NCBI GenBank assembly: GCA_041746105.1
Contig: JBGTHP010000047.1
Span: 1-64,000, forward strand
DNA length: 64,000 nucleotides
Direction: 5' to 3'
Source of the DNA: JBFHRE01 sp041746105
GTDB taxonomy: Bacteria; Actinomycetota; Acidimicrobiia; Spongiisociales; ZC4RG35
Shown here: positions 52,629-61,377 of the stretch, in pieces
Numbering within the stretch: the stretch's first letter is position 1
How the letters are laid out: each line of letters begins with the position of its first letter
The notes under the pieces: model-generated
The model's input: only the letters and a program-made list of their open reading frames with translations
Databases searched by the model: none
Told to the model about the DNA's origin: nothing
Program-made: the position numbers and the translations under genes

Positions 52629-53898
52629 GCGCGGAACCGCCTATGACGAAATCCGGGTCAGGGCGATCGACTTGGTGGAGTCGCAGAAAGTCGATCCGGC
52701 CCGGGATCGCGACCAAACGAGGTCGCTGGTGTCTCGAGCGGTGGAGGACTATCAGGCCCTCGCCTCACTCGGCTCTGGAAGGAGTCTTGGGCGCCCTTCC
52801 GAAATGGTTGATCGAGTCCTTCGATCGATCGCCGACTTTGGACCGCTCACGGACCTGTTTGCCCGAGACGACATCGAAGAGATCTTCATCGAAGGTCCCA
52901 GGGTCACGTATCTGGACTCTGGTGGACGGCTTCGGGGATTGGATGAGCCCACGACCGAGGACGAAAACGAGCATGTGGTCGCCCGGCTTCTCAGCTCCGG
53001 AGACCGTCGCATCGACGCGTCGAGCCCGATTGTGCAGGCGAGAGTCCTCGGTGGCACCGCCCGGCTCACCGCAGTGATTCCTCCGGTCGCCGATCAGCTG
53101 TCGGTGACGATTAGACGGTACGCACTCCGCAAAGAGACCCTTTCAGCTCTTGTGGAGATGGATTCTCTTTCACCGGCAGCCGGGGCGTTCTTGGCGGCCT
53201 GTATGCAAACCACGTCCAATCTCGTCGTGAGCGGTCCTCCCGGCGCCGGAAAGACGTCTCTGCTCTCGGCCCTCATCGGCGCTGCGCCACCGCACCACTG
53301 CATCAGGTGTTGTGAGGAGGTGCGCGAAATTCATGTGCCGCTTCTACACGGGTCCTTCTACGAGGCCCGCCCTCCCGGTCTCGACGGATCGGGAGAGATC
53401 ACTCTGCGCAATCTCGTCAAGGTCATTCTAGCGATGCGGCCTGATCGCATCGTCGTAGGCGAAGTGCGCGGCTCTGAAGCTTTCGAGTTGACGAGGGCGG
53501 TGAATGCCGGTTGTGGTTTCGCTTGTACCGTCCACGCCAACTCGGCGGCAGAAGCCTTGGTGGCATTGGTCAACGCGGCACTGATGGCCGGTGAGAATGT
53601 TCCGGAGCCAGTCGTTCGGGGGGTGTTCTCATCTTCGATCGACATCGTCGTGCACCTCGATCGCGAACCCGCCGGCCAAAACGGCGGCCGCCGTCAAGTC
53701 ATGGAGGTGTTGGCGCTCGTTCCCGCCCTCCGAGACGACTTCTCGGTGCAGCCGATCTTTGTCCGTGACCGTCTCGGAACGCCCCTTCGCTGGACAGGGG
53801 CTTTGCCTCCCGGCAGGCTCTTGAAACGATTGGAGTCGGTCACGGCCGGGCACGGCGGCATCGTCGGTCTGCTCGAAGGACGGAGCGCCGAGTTGTGA
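52621..53898 (+). CDS. tadA: Tad pilus secretion ATPase (TadA/CpaF)
   Basis: This ~425-residue ATPase has the Walker A SGPPGAGKTSLL, Asp boxes and Walker B RIVVGEVRG, and the His box TVHANSAAEAL of type II/IV secretion ATPases. It powers pilin polymerisation. The ATG at 52621 overlaps the stop of the CpaE-like gene by 8 bases (ATGGCTGA). The order E-F is the classical one in Tad loci. Confidence 0.92.
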   Translation: MAERGTAYDEIRVRAIDLVESQKVDPARDRDQTRSLVSRAVEDYQALASLGSGRSLGRPSEMVDRVLRSIADFGPLTDLFARDDIEEIFIEGPRVTYLDSGGRLRGLDEPTTEDENEHVVARLLSSGDRRIDASSPIVQARVLGGTARLTAVIPPVADQLSVTIRRYALRKETLSALVEMDSLSPAAGAFLAACMQTTSNLVVSGPPGAGKTSLLSALIGAAPPHHCIRCCEEVREIHVPLLHGSFYEARPPGLDGSGEITLRNLVKVILAMRPDRIVVGEVRGSEAFELTRAVNAGCGFACTVHANSAAEALVALVNAALMAGENVPEPVVRGVFSSSIDIVVHLDREPAGQNGGRRQVMEVLALVPALRDDFSVQPIFVRDRLGTPLRWTGALPPGRLLKRLESVTAGHGGIVGLLEGRSAEL

Positions 53899-54782
53899 GA
53901 GCCTTCGCCGCCGCCTCGTCGGCTTTGACAACCGCATTGTTCGTTGGCTTGGTGGCGGGTGCGCTTCCCCGCTCGAGCTACCCGGTACTGCGGAAACCTT
54001 CGAAGAGGCCACGCCGGGAATGGCTGCTCCAGGCCGGTCTCGACCTGAGCCCACGCCAGTTTTGGACCGCTTCGGTTTCTCTTGGCGCGGTTGTCTTGGT
54101 TCTGCTCTTCCTGATCACCGGGGTCCTGTCGGTTGCCTTGCCGCCGGCGATCCTGTCGATCTACGCCCCGAAGATGTATTTTTCCCGCGAACGGGAAAGG
54201 CGGCTGGCAGAGATCCAGCGAGCGTGGCCCGATGGACTGAGAGACCTCCTCGCGTCTATCGCAGCAGGAATGTCATTGCAGCGAGCGCTGGAGGCGCTGG
54301 CCGAGACAGGGCCACAACCCCTGCGTTCGGCCTTCTCTCGCTTTCGTGTCTATACGCAGACCTCCGGGGTCGTCGCCGCTCTCGAAGTGATCAAAGAAGA
54401 ACTGTCTGACCCGACCTCCGACCGGGTGATCGAAGTCCTGATTCTCGCTCACGAGCGAGGCGGAGCCGTCGTGTCTCGGATTCTCACCGAGCTGAGCGAG
54501 GCGACCACCCGAGACATCTGGGTGTTCGAAACGATCCGAACCGAGGCCCTGGAACAGAAGATAAATGCAAGAGCGGTGTTTGTATTGCCGTGGTTGGTGC
54601 TCGCCGCGATCACGAGTCGTGCTGGGGAATTCAGAGATTTCTACTCGTCCTCAGGAGGCCTTGTTGTCGTAGCCATCGGAGCCGTGATGAGCGCGGTTGG
54701 GATCGCATTGGTCTCGAGGCTCTCTCGTGAACCCGATGAACCGCGAGTGTTCGGCTCGGCTCACTCGGGTGTTGCGTTGTGA
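53895..54782 (+). CDS. Tad pilus inner-membrane platform protein, TadB-like
   Basis: This 295-residue protein has an N-terminal hydrophobic segment, a further two segments near 70-90, a type II secretion F domain in the middle (GLRDLLASIAAGMSLQRALEA, ILAHERGGAVVSRILTEL), and C-terminal helices. It is the membrane platform for pilus assembly. The GTG overlaps the tadA stop (GTGA), so it is translationally coupled. Confidence 0.88.
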   Translation: MRAFAAASSALTTALFVGLVAGALPRSSYPVLRKPSKRPRREWLLQAGLDLSPRQFWTASVSLGAVVLVLLFLITGVLSVALPPAILSIYAPKMYFSRERERRLAEIQRAWPDGLRDLLASIAAGMSLQRALEALAETGPQPLRSAFSRFRVYTQTSGVVAALEVIKEELSDPTSDRVIEVLILAHERGGAVVSRILTELSEATTRDIWVFETIRTEALEQKINARAVFVLPWLVLAAITSRAGEFRDFYSSSGGLVVVAIGAVMSAVGIALVSRLSREPDEPRVFGSAHSGVAL

Positions 54783-55723
54783 GCCTCGAGGTTGTGACAG
54801 CGCTGGTGTCGGCATCCGTGGCCGTGCTGGTGGCCCGCCATTTGTGGTCGCCTCGTCGTTCGTTGGCGTCACGGGTGCGGCCCTACACGCTTGCATCGAG
54901 GGCAACTCTGGGAGGACGGGCAGATTTGAGAGTGCTCGCTGCCTCTGGAACCGGTTTGGTCTTACTCGGCCGCTTGGTCCGCCCGGTGTTCACTCGAATT
55001 CACAGGGCTTCCAGATCCGGCCACGGAGGCAGCAGCGAAGCTCTGGCGATGCGGCTCCGCCAGGCGGGTCTCTTTGAGGAACTCGGGGACGACGGACGGG
55101 TCGTCGCCTATCGCCTCGCCCAGCTGAAAACCGTGGCGTTGACCACCAGTGCCTCATTCGCCTTTGCACTGCTTTTTCGGTTCTCAACCGGACGCGCCCT
55201 GGCCGTGGTTGGTCTGGGCCTGTTGGTTGGTGCGACGAGACAGAGAGGTCGGCTGGACCGTGCCGTCGAGGACCGCCGGGCGCGGATGCGCATCGAGATC
55301 TACACAGTCAATCAGCTCTTGGCAATGCGCACTCGCAGCGGCGGCGGAGTTATCCAAGCCGTGGCGCGGGTGGTTGAGCGAGGCTCGGGAGAAGTCGTCG
55401 CAGAACTGGAGGAAGCCCTCCGGCTCCATCGCAATGGAATGCGGGCAAAGGATTCGTTTCTCCGGATAGGTGCGAATTCACCTGAGCCCTACTGCGCCCG
55501 TACCTACGCGCTCTTGGCCGTCGCCGAGGAACGCGGCGCCGATCTGGCGGCGGGTCTGTTGGCGCTGGCGGAAGACGTCAGGGAAGCGCGTCGTGAGGCC
55601 GTCAAACGAAACGCCACGAAGCGGAGGGCGGCGATGCTCATTCCGACAATTGCGATTCTGGCACCGGTGATGCTCCTCTTCATCGCGGCCCCGCTGCCCC
55701 GGATCGTGTTCGGCTGGCAATAA
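54779..55723 (+). CDS. Tad pilus inner-membrane platform protein, TadC-like
   Basis: This 314-residue membrane protein has hydrophobic segments at the start, near 120-160 and at the C-terminus (MLIPTIAILAPVMLLFIAA), with a type II secretion F fold between (VIQAVARVVERGSGEVVAELEE split, YALLAVAEERGADLAAGLLA). It pairs with TadB. The GTG at 54779 overlaps the TadB stop by four bases. Confidence 0.85.
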   Translation: MSLEVVTALVSASVAVLVARHLWSPRRSLASRVRPYTLASRATLGGRADLRVLAASGTGLVLLGRLVRPVFTRIHRASRSGHGGSSEALAMRLRQAGLFEELGDDGRVVAYRLAQLKTVALTTSASFAFALLFRFSTGRALAVVGLGLLVGATRQRGRLDRAVEDRRARMRIEIYTVNQLLAMRTRSGGGVIQAVARVVERGSGEVVAELEEALRLHRNGMRAKDSFLRIGANSPEPYCARTYALLAVAEERGADLAAGLLALAEDVREARREAVKRNATKRRAAMLIPTIAILAPVMLLFIAAPLPRIVFGWQ

Positions 55724-55738
55724 ATGAAAGGAGAAAGA

Positions 55739-55912
55739 ATGGCTCTACCAAAACTCATCGCCATCCATGAGGATGAACGTGGCCTCAACACCGCCGAGCT
55801 GCTGGGAAATGCGGCTCTCGCGATCATCGCGCTGATCGCCATCTGGGCGGCACTCGAGGCGGCCGGCATCAGCATCGTGTCGTGGATACAGAATCAACTC
55901 ATCGGGAGCTGA
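55739..55912 (+). CDS. Flp-type pilin
   Basis: This 57-residue protein starts at the ATG at 55739, with AAAGGAG 6 nt upstream. It carries the class III prepilin signal: Gly followed by LNTAE, so cleavage at the Gly and Glu at +5. A hydrophobic helix (about 26-46) and a short tail follow. Its size is that of Flp pilins. It is the probable major fibre subunit. The prepilin peptidase is not in the window. Confidence 0.85.
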   Translation: MALPKLIAIHEDERGLNTAELLGNAALAIIALIAIWAALEAAGISIVSWIQNQLIGS

Positions 55913-56286
55913 GTCAGGCCGGATTCATCTCTGCCGAGATCCTTGGCGCGGTCTGCCTTGGATTGGTGCTCTTCGTCATGCTGGCGAACCTGATCGTGAT
56001 GCAGTACACGATGGCGGCGGTGACCGGGGCGCTGGATGAGGGGGCACGGCTGGGAGCCCGAACCCAGCACGCATCAGAGAGTGCGTGTGAGCAGAGAGTG
56101 TTCGAGGCCGTCGGCGCGATTCTCGCTGAACGAATCGCGAGTGGCCTCACTGTTTCTTGCTGGTCAAACGGTGTCGCCGTTCATGCCGAGGCGGTCGGGC
56201 TCCTTGGTGGCTGGTTGCCTGGCGTCCCCGACGTCTCGTTTCGGCGGACGGCGGTTTCCCCCGTCGAACCATTCGAGGTGGAATGA
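55882..56286 (+). CDS. TadE-like minor pilin
   Basis: This ~134-residue protein has one N-terminal hydrophobic helix after AGFISAEILGAVC, as in TadE proteins, and a soluble C-terminal part with a Cys pair. The frame overlaps the Flp gene; the true start may be later (there is no good ATG), so the N-terminus is uncertain. It overlaps the next TadE-like gene (ATGA-like) and belongs to the same unit. Confidence 0.75.
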   Translation: MDTESTHRELSQAGFISAEILGAVCLGLVLFVMLANLIVMQYTMAAVTGALDEGARLGARTQHASESACEQRVFEAVGAILAERIASGLTVSCWSNGVAVHAEAVGLLGGWLPGVPDVSFRRTAVSPVEPFEVE

Positions 56287-56759
56287 GACAGCGTGGTGCC
56301 GCTTCGTTGGAATTGGCCCTGGGTGCGGTTGCCCTGTTGGTGCCGGCTTCTCTTTTGGTGTTGTCTTTTGGTCCTTGGCTCGAGGCCAGGTCGTTTGCCC
56401 AGCTCGCGGCGAGGGAGGTCGGCCGCGCCTACGTGACCAGCGACCAAACGAACGGCGGCAGGCAGTTGGTGGCGATGGCGGCAACCTACCGAAGCGGCCC
56501 GGTACGCCTTGGCCTGTGTCATGGCCAGCCGCTGTCGGTTGATGAATCGGCGCCCAACGGGGGAGACAATTGTCCTCTGCTTGAGGAGGTCGGTGACATC
56601 GGCGAACCCGATGGCGGGGTGATGGTCGTTGTCGAGGTCGATGTTCCCATCTTTTCGCTCCCCTGGCACCACGAGGATGGCTCGGCGGTCACGGTCGGTG
56701 GAGTGACCGTGACCGGCCGGCACACCGAATATGTCGATCTGTATCGGAGTTTCCCGTGA
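56283..56759 (+). CDS. Second TadE-like protein
   Basis: This 158-residue protein has an N-terminal MRQRGAASLELALGAVALL. The basic start, Gly and Glu five residues later and a hydrophobic helix are TadE-like. A soluble Cys-containing C-terminal part follows. The ATG at 56283 overlaps the previous stop, so the longer frame is not used. It is probably a minor pilin. Confidence 0.8.
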   Translation: MRQRGAASLELALGAVALLVPASLLVLSFGPWLEARSFAQLAAREVGRAYVTSDQTNGGRQLVAMAATYRSGPVRLGLCHGQPLSVDESAPNGGDNCPLLEEVGDIGEPDGGVMVVVEVDVPIFSLPWHHEDGSAVTVGGVTVTGRHTEYVDLYRSFP

Positions 56760-57190
56760 GGAGCGAGCGGGGCTCGGCGACGATGTGGATGATCGGCCTG
56801 TCGATGCTGCTGCTCGTACTCGGCGGGTTGTCGATGGATCTCTGGCGGGTCCTGGCCGAGAGGAGACTTCTGGCATCTGTGGCCGACTCGGCGGCCGTGG
56901 CGGCGGCCTCGGCCTTGGATCTGGCGGTTTATCGCGACGGTGAGTCTCCTGGGGGAGGCGGTCAGGTACGTCTCGACCCGACGGAAGCAACCAGACGAGC
57001 GCTCCTCGCCATCGATTTGAGCGATGTCGACCTCAGATCGTGGCCACTGGTTCAATTCTCGGACGGTGATACTCGAGTCGAGATCACTCTTGACTCCGAA
57101 GTCGAGTTCGGGTTGCTCAAACTGCTGCTCGGCGACAGAGCTTTCAGCGTTGCCGCCACGGCTTCTGCCACTGCCACCGAATTCGAATGA
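56756..57190 (+). CDS. TadG/TadE-like protein
   Basis: This 144-residue protein starts with GTG and has RGSATMWMIGLSMLLLVLGG, a TadG/TadE-type N-terminal helix, followed by an Ala-rich helix (ADSAAVAAASALDLA) and a beta-rich tail. It overlaps the previous gene by four bases and ends the Tad operon. The lack of a long von Willebrand-like domain separates it from full TadG. Confidence 0.75.
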   Translation: MRSERGSATMWMIGLSMLLLVLGGLSMDLWRVLAERRLLASVADSAAVAAASALDLAVYRDGESPGGGGQVRLDPTEATRRALLAIDLSDVDLRSWPLVQFSDGDTRVEITLDSEVEFGLLKLLLGDRAFSVAATASATATEFE

Positions 57191-57406
57191 ATCGCCCGGC
57201 CCCGGATCTCCTCAGCCGATGCGTCAGGACGGCGCGATCGGGGCCAATCGCATTTTGCACTTCCGGCCCAAGACGACCGGCCCTTGGTCATCGGGCTGAC
57301 GGGGTGGATGACATTGAAATTGGACGAATGCGAAAAAGCCAAAGTGGAACAGTGCGGCTGCGGGGATCGCCCTCGCTGAGGAGGTGGCGACGAGAAAAAC
57401 TTGTCG

Positions 57407-58036
57407 ATGCCCCCGGTTCCCTGCAACGTCTCGTACGATGATCTGATCATCACAATCAATTACACCCCCACCACCGCCCTCGTCATCGTCGACGTCCAGA
57501 ACGATTTCGCCGATCCTTCAGGAAATCTCTATGTCAAAGGCGGCGAAGATGTGGTTGCGGTGATCAATGCCGAGATCGGCCGCGCCAAGAAGGCCGGTGC
57601 TTGGGTCGCATACACGGCCGATTGGCACCCGGAGTCCACGCCCCATTTTGCCAAGGACGGTGGGGTCTGGCCGGTGCATTGCGTCGGCGACACCTGGGGA
57701 GCCGAGTTCCATCCCGACCTGGTGGTGGACGGTCCCGTGGTGTTGAAAGGCACAAACGGTGAGGACGGCTACTCGGGGTTCACCATGCAGGACCCTGTGA
57801 CCCTGGAACGAATGCCGACCGAACTGGCCGATCTGCTTCACGTCCAAGAGGTCGAGAGGATTGTTGTCGTGGGACTGGCCACCGATTACTGCGTGAAGGC
57901 GACCGCCATCGATGGATTAGCCGCCGGATTCGAGGTCAGAGTCATCACTAGCGCGATCCGATCGGTCGATCTCGCCGAAGGAGACGGCACGCGGGCGCTG
58001 GCCGAGATGGCTGCGGCCGGCGTGGACGTCGGTTGA
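57407..58036 (+). CDS. pncA: Nicotinamidase (isochorismatase family)
   Basis: This 209-residue enzyme contains the catalytic set: Asp 29 in IVDVQNDF, Lys 114 in LKGTNGED and Cys 162 in ATDYCVKATAID. The metal site is Asp 72, His 74 and His 80 in DWHPESTPH. It turns nicotinamide into nicotinate for NAD salvage. The first ~20 residues are extra compared with typical PncA, and no good start lies closer to the core. A palindrome GATGATC-T-GATCATC (57437-57451) sits inside this leader. Confidence 0.92.
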   Translation: MPPVPCNVSYDDLIITINYTPTTALVIVDVQNDFADPSGNLYVKGGEDVVAVINAEIGRAKKAGAWVAYTADWHPESTPHFAKDGGVWPVHCVGDTWGAEFHPDLVVDGPVVLKGTNGEDGYSGFTMQDPVTLERMPTELADLLHVQEVERIVVVGLATDYCVKATAIDGLAAGFEVRVITSAIRSVDLAEGDGTRALAEMAAAGVDVG

Positions 58037-58039
58037 CGG

Positions 58040-58930
58040 TCAGCCTCTTTTTCGACGTAGCCGCCGTTGCCTCCGAGCTTTCCCGGTCTGGCCGAGGAGC
58101 GGCCGCACCCTGACCCCGACGATGGCGATGGCCAGGACAACGATCTGAGCGAAGATCGTCGAGATCATGAACTGGAGGACTGCGAGGGTACCTCCGAGCA
58201 GGATGCCGGCAACGATCAGACCTCGCAGCGATCCGGTCCCCCCCAGAATCACCACCAGAAACGAGTTGACGAGAAAGAGCAGCCCGAATTGAGGGTTGAG
58301 GGTGTTGATCGGGGCGAGCATGGCACCGGCGAGGCCGGCGAGCCCTGATCCAATCGCAAACAGGCCGGCGCGCACCAGGCCCGTATTCACCCCCATTGCT
58401 TCGGCCAGCTTCGGGTTTGCAACCGTTGCTCGGGCGTGAAGCCCGAAGCTCGTTCTCGTCATGAGCTGGGAGACCCCTACGACCGCGAGCGCCGTCGAGA
58501 CGACGATCACCAGACGCCACCACGGTATGTTGAAACCTCCCACGACGAACGATCCTCCGATCGGATCGGTCACGGTCCGAGGATTCGCCGAAAACACCAA
58601 TTGGACCACCTGCCGGATGATCACGGCAAGGCCAAATGTCGCGAGCAGCGAATCCAGTGGCCGGTCATAGAGAAACCGCAGCACGCCCCGCTCCATGGCA
58701 ACGCCGGCGATCGCCGCCACCGGGACGGCTAGAGCCATGCCGAGCAGGACGTTGCCTGTCGTCTGCTGAATCTGGAATGCCGTGTAGGCGCCGATCAAGA
58801 TGAGTTCACCGTGCACCAGATTCACCACATTGAGCATCCCGAACGTGAAGTGGAGTCCGACCGCCACCAACACGAACACTGCGGCGAGCACGATCACGTT
58901 GAACGAGTCGACAGGGAGGCCTAACGGCAT
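58040..58930 (-). CDS. Branched-chain amino acid/urea-type ABC permease (LivH/UrtB-like)
   Basis: This 296-residue permease has about eight hydrophobic segments and the pattern HFTFGMLNVVNLVHGELILIG near the start, with NSFLVVILGGTGSLRGLIVAG later, typical of LivH and UrtB. It forms the pore with the LivM-like subunit. The ATG overlaps the stop of the LivF-like gene by one base. It is the last gene of the transporter operon. Confidence 0.9.
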   Translation of the reverse strand: MPLGLPVDSFNVIVLAAVFVLVAVGLHFTFGMLNVVNLVHGELILIGAYTAFQIQQTTGNVLLGMALAVPVAAIAGVAMERGVLRFLYDRPLDSLLATFGLAVIIRQVVQLVFSANPRTVTDPIGGSFVVGGFNIPWWRLVIVVSTALAVVGVSQLMTRTSFGLHARATVANPKLAEAMGVNTGLVRAGLFAIGSGLAGLAGAMLAPINTLNPQFGLLFLVNSFLVVILGGTGSLRGLIVAGILLGGTLAVLQFMISTIFAQIVVLAIAIVGVRVRPLLGQTGKARRQRRLRRKRG

Positions 58931-59619
58931 CAGAGGGCCAGCCGCCGTTCCAGAATTCCGCGGGAGTGAAGGTCGTTGACATCTCCCGTTTCGACCACAG
59001 ATCCCTGTTCGAGGATGTGAGCCCGCGACCCGAGTGCGAGCGCCGTGTCGATGTTCTGTTCGACGAGGACGATCGCGGCTCTTCTGGCAAGACCGGCTAT
59101 CGCCGAGACGAGCATCTCCACGATCACAGGGGCGACCCCTTCTGTGGGTTCGTCCATGAGCACTACCTTTGGCTCGACAATGAACGCCTGGGCGATTCCG
59201 AGCATCTTGCGCTCGCCCCCCGAGAGCGTCTGAGCAGGCTGGTCCAGGCGTTCCTTCAAGACCGGGAACAAGGATGCGGCCAACTCGACCCCTCGATCGA
59301 TTTCGCGGCCGACGGAGATCATCAGATGCTCACGAACGGTGAGCCCGGGAAACACGGAGTCTTCTTGCGGCACCCACACCATGCCGGCTGCATTGACACG
59401 GTGGCCCGGCCAGCGTCCGATCTCGGTTCCCTCGAGTTGAACGTTCCCGGTCTTCGGCAGCAGACCCATGACAGCCTTGAGAAGGGTGGTTTTGCCCGCT
59501 CCGTTGCGGCCCATGACACAGACAACTTCGCCCTGATCGGCCGAGAAACGAACGGCGCGGAGGACGGTCGTTTGTCCGTATCCGGATGACAGCCCCGTCA
59601 CCTCGAGGGTGGCGCTCAA
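58930..59619 (-). CDS. Branched-chain/urea-type ABC ATPase (LivF/UrtE-like)
   Basis: This 229-residue ATPase has the Walker A GRNGAGKTTLLKAVMG, signature TLSGGERKMLGIAQA, and Walker B VVLMDEPTEG. It is short and lacks a C-terminal extension, as in LivF. The TTG at 59619 overlaps the LivG-like stop (TTGA). The longer frame upstream is a shadow. Confidence 0.9.
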   Translation of the reverse strand: MSATLEVTGLSSGYGQTTVLRAVRFSADQGEVVCVMGRNGAGKTTLLKAVMGLLPKTGNVQLEGTEIGRWPGHRVNAAGMVWVPQEDSVFPGLTVREHLMISVGREIDRGVELAASLFPVLKERLDQPAQTLSGGERKMLGIAQAFIVEPKVVLMDEPTEGVAPVIVEMLVSAIAGLARRAAIVLVEQNIDTALALGSRAHILEQGSVVETGDVNDLHSRGILERRLAL

Positions 59620-60359
59620 TGCAACCGACCCAGATAGGAGTCCTGAACGGCGCGGTCGTCCGACACCTCGTCGATCGTTCCGTCCGCAAGGACACTGCCC
59701 CGATGCATCACGGTGACGCGGTCGCTCACGAGGCGGATGAACGCGATGTTGTGCTCCACGACTACCAGTCCCTCGATGGCCTGCTCGTTGCGTAGCTCGA
59801 GCAGTAGGTTTGCGGTCCGGCGGCTTTCTGCATCCGTCATTCCAGAGGTGGGCTCGTCGAGGAGCAACAGGGTCGGCTTGCTGAGCAGAACCATCCCGAT
59901 CTCCAGCCATTGCTTCGCCCCGTGACTGAGATTGCCGGCTTGGCGGTGGCGCATACCTGCGAGATCCACCAATTCGAGAACCCGCTCGATCTCGCCCGGT
60001 TCGGTTCTCGGGGGGCGGCCGCCGGATGGAGATGAGCCACCTTTCCACAGTGCCCCGAGAAGGAGGTTTTCCCAGACGGTCAGGCCGTCGAAGACCGACG
60101 TGACCTGGAACACGAGACCCATCCCCAAGCGGGCGCGTGCCGTCGCCGACAGCCGTGAGACGTCGGTGTCTCCGAACCAGATCGAGCCGGAATCCGGCGC
60201 GATCCTCCCATAGACCAGATGGAGCAGGGTGCTCTTACCGGCGCCGTTGGAGCCGATCAAGCCTCGCATCTCTCCGCGTTCGACGGTGAACGAGACTTTG
60301 TCCACGGCGGTGAAACCACCAAATGCCTTGGACAGGCCCTCCACTCGCAGAATGCTCAC
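59616..60359 (-). CDS. Branched-chain/urea-type ABC ATPase (LivG/UrtD-like)
   Basis: This 247-residue ATPase has the Walker A GSNGAGKSTLLHLVYG, signature LSHGAKQWLEIGMVL, Walker B LLLDEPTSGM and an H-loop VVEHNI. The NLSHGAKQWLEIG signature form is typical of UrtD/LivG. The GTG at 60359 overlaps the LivM stop by four bases. Confidence 0.9.
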   Translation of the reverse strand: MSILRVEGLSKAFGGFTAVDKVSFTVERGEMRGLIGSNGAGKSTLLHLVYGRIAPDSGSIWFGDTDVSRLSATARARLGMGLVFQVTSVFDGLTVWENLLLGALWKGGSSPSGGRPPRTEPGEIERVLELVDLAGMRHRQAGNLSHGAKQWLEIGMVLLSKPTLLLLDEPTSGMTDAESRRTANLLLELRNEQAIEGLVVVEHNIAFIRLVSDRVTVMHRGSVLADGTIDEVSDDRAVQDSYLGRLH

Positions 60360-61357
60360 GAAGCGGGTTCGCGTTTTAGAAAGCCGAATATGCCGGCCGG
60401 GACGGCCACGATCACCACAACCAGGATCACGCCGACCACCACCAGCCATGTGTCGAGCAGGGTGCCCGAGAGCCGGGCAGTGAGGTAGGGCAGAGCGATC
60501 GCTCCCGCCACCGGCCCGATGAGGGTTGCCCGGCCGCCAAGCACGACCCACAGCAGCACGAGAGTGGACCAACCCACTCCGACGGCCGCCGGCGACACGA
60601 TGCCTTCGTGAACGTAGAACAGTGATCCGGCCAAACCGGCGAGCGAGCCGGAGAGGACGAACGACCATCGCTTGAAGCGAGCGACGTCATAGCCCAGCAA
60701 CTCGACCCTCTCCTCGTTCTGGCCGATCCCTCGAAAGACCAAGCCGGCACGCGATCGGAGGTGGCGCTTGACGCCGACGTAGGTCACGACCAGCACGATG
60801 GCGGCCAGGATGTAAAAGTTGTGCCCGCGGTGAAAGGGGCCCAGCCTTGACATGATCAGGATCCCATTCTGACCGCCCGTGATCGACCCACCGGCGTTCG
60901 CCAGTCGTTCGAGGGCCACGCTCACCGCCAGCGTGACCACCGCGAACTCAACCCCTCTGAGCGCGCCCTTTCCCGAGAACGTGAAGTATGAGATCGCAAG
61001 CGCGAGGGCGGCCGCCGCCAGGACCGCAACGACGAGCGAGAGGCCGAGAGGGAGCGGGAGTATCCATCCTTCCCTTGTGGTCAACATCCCGACCACATAA
61101 CCGGCGCCGCCGAAAAACGCCGCGTGTCCAAACGTAAACATCCCGCCGTAACCCCATATGAGATCCACCGAGATCGCGAACACCGCCAGGAGCAGAAACC
61201 GTCCGATCCGATCGACGACGAACGCGTTGCGAGTCACCAACGGAACGGCCACGAGGACCGCGGCCAAGCCCCACTCGATCCTTCTCAACGTCAGGTGGCC
61301 GAGCACCCCGGGTCCTCTGGAGCGAAGACCCGGGGGTATCCCGGCCTGGGACGACAT
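60356..61357 (-). CDS. Branched-chain/urea-type ABC permease (LivM/UrtC-like)
   Basis: This 333-residue permease has about nine or ten hydrophobic segments and the pattern GYGGMFTFGHAAFFGGAGYV, then GIGQNEERVELLGYDVARFK. These match LivM and UrtC. I took the ATG at 61357; the frame upstream adds an Arg-rich polar stretch that overlaps the binding-protein gene. It lies 21 bp after the binding protein. Confidence 0.88.
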   Translation of the reverse strand: MSSQAGIPPGLRSRGPGVLGHLTLRRIEWGLAAVLVAVPLVTRNAFVVDRIGRFLLLAVFAISVDLIWGYGGMFTFGHAAFFGGAGYVVGMLTTREGWILPLPLGLSLVVAVLAAAALALAISYFTFSGKGALRGVEFAVVTLAVSVALERLANAGGSITGGQNGILIMSRLGPFHRGHNFYILAAIVLVVTYVGVKRHLRSRAGLVFRGIGQNEERVELLGYDVARFKRWSFVLSGSLAGLAGSLFYVHEGIVSPAAVGVGWSTLVLLWVVLGGRATLIGPVAGAIALPYLTARLSGTLLDTWLVVVGVILVVVIVAVPAGIFGFLKREPAS

Positions 61358-61377
61358 TGGTTGATCTGCCACCACGG

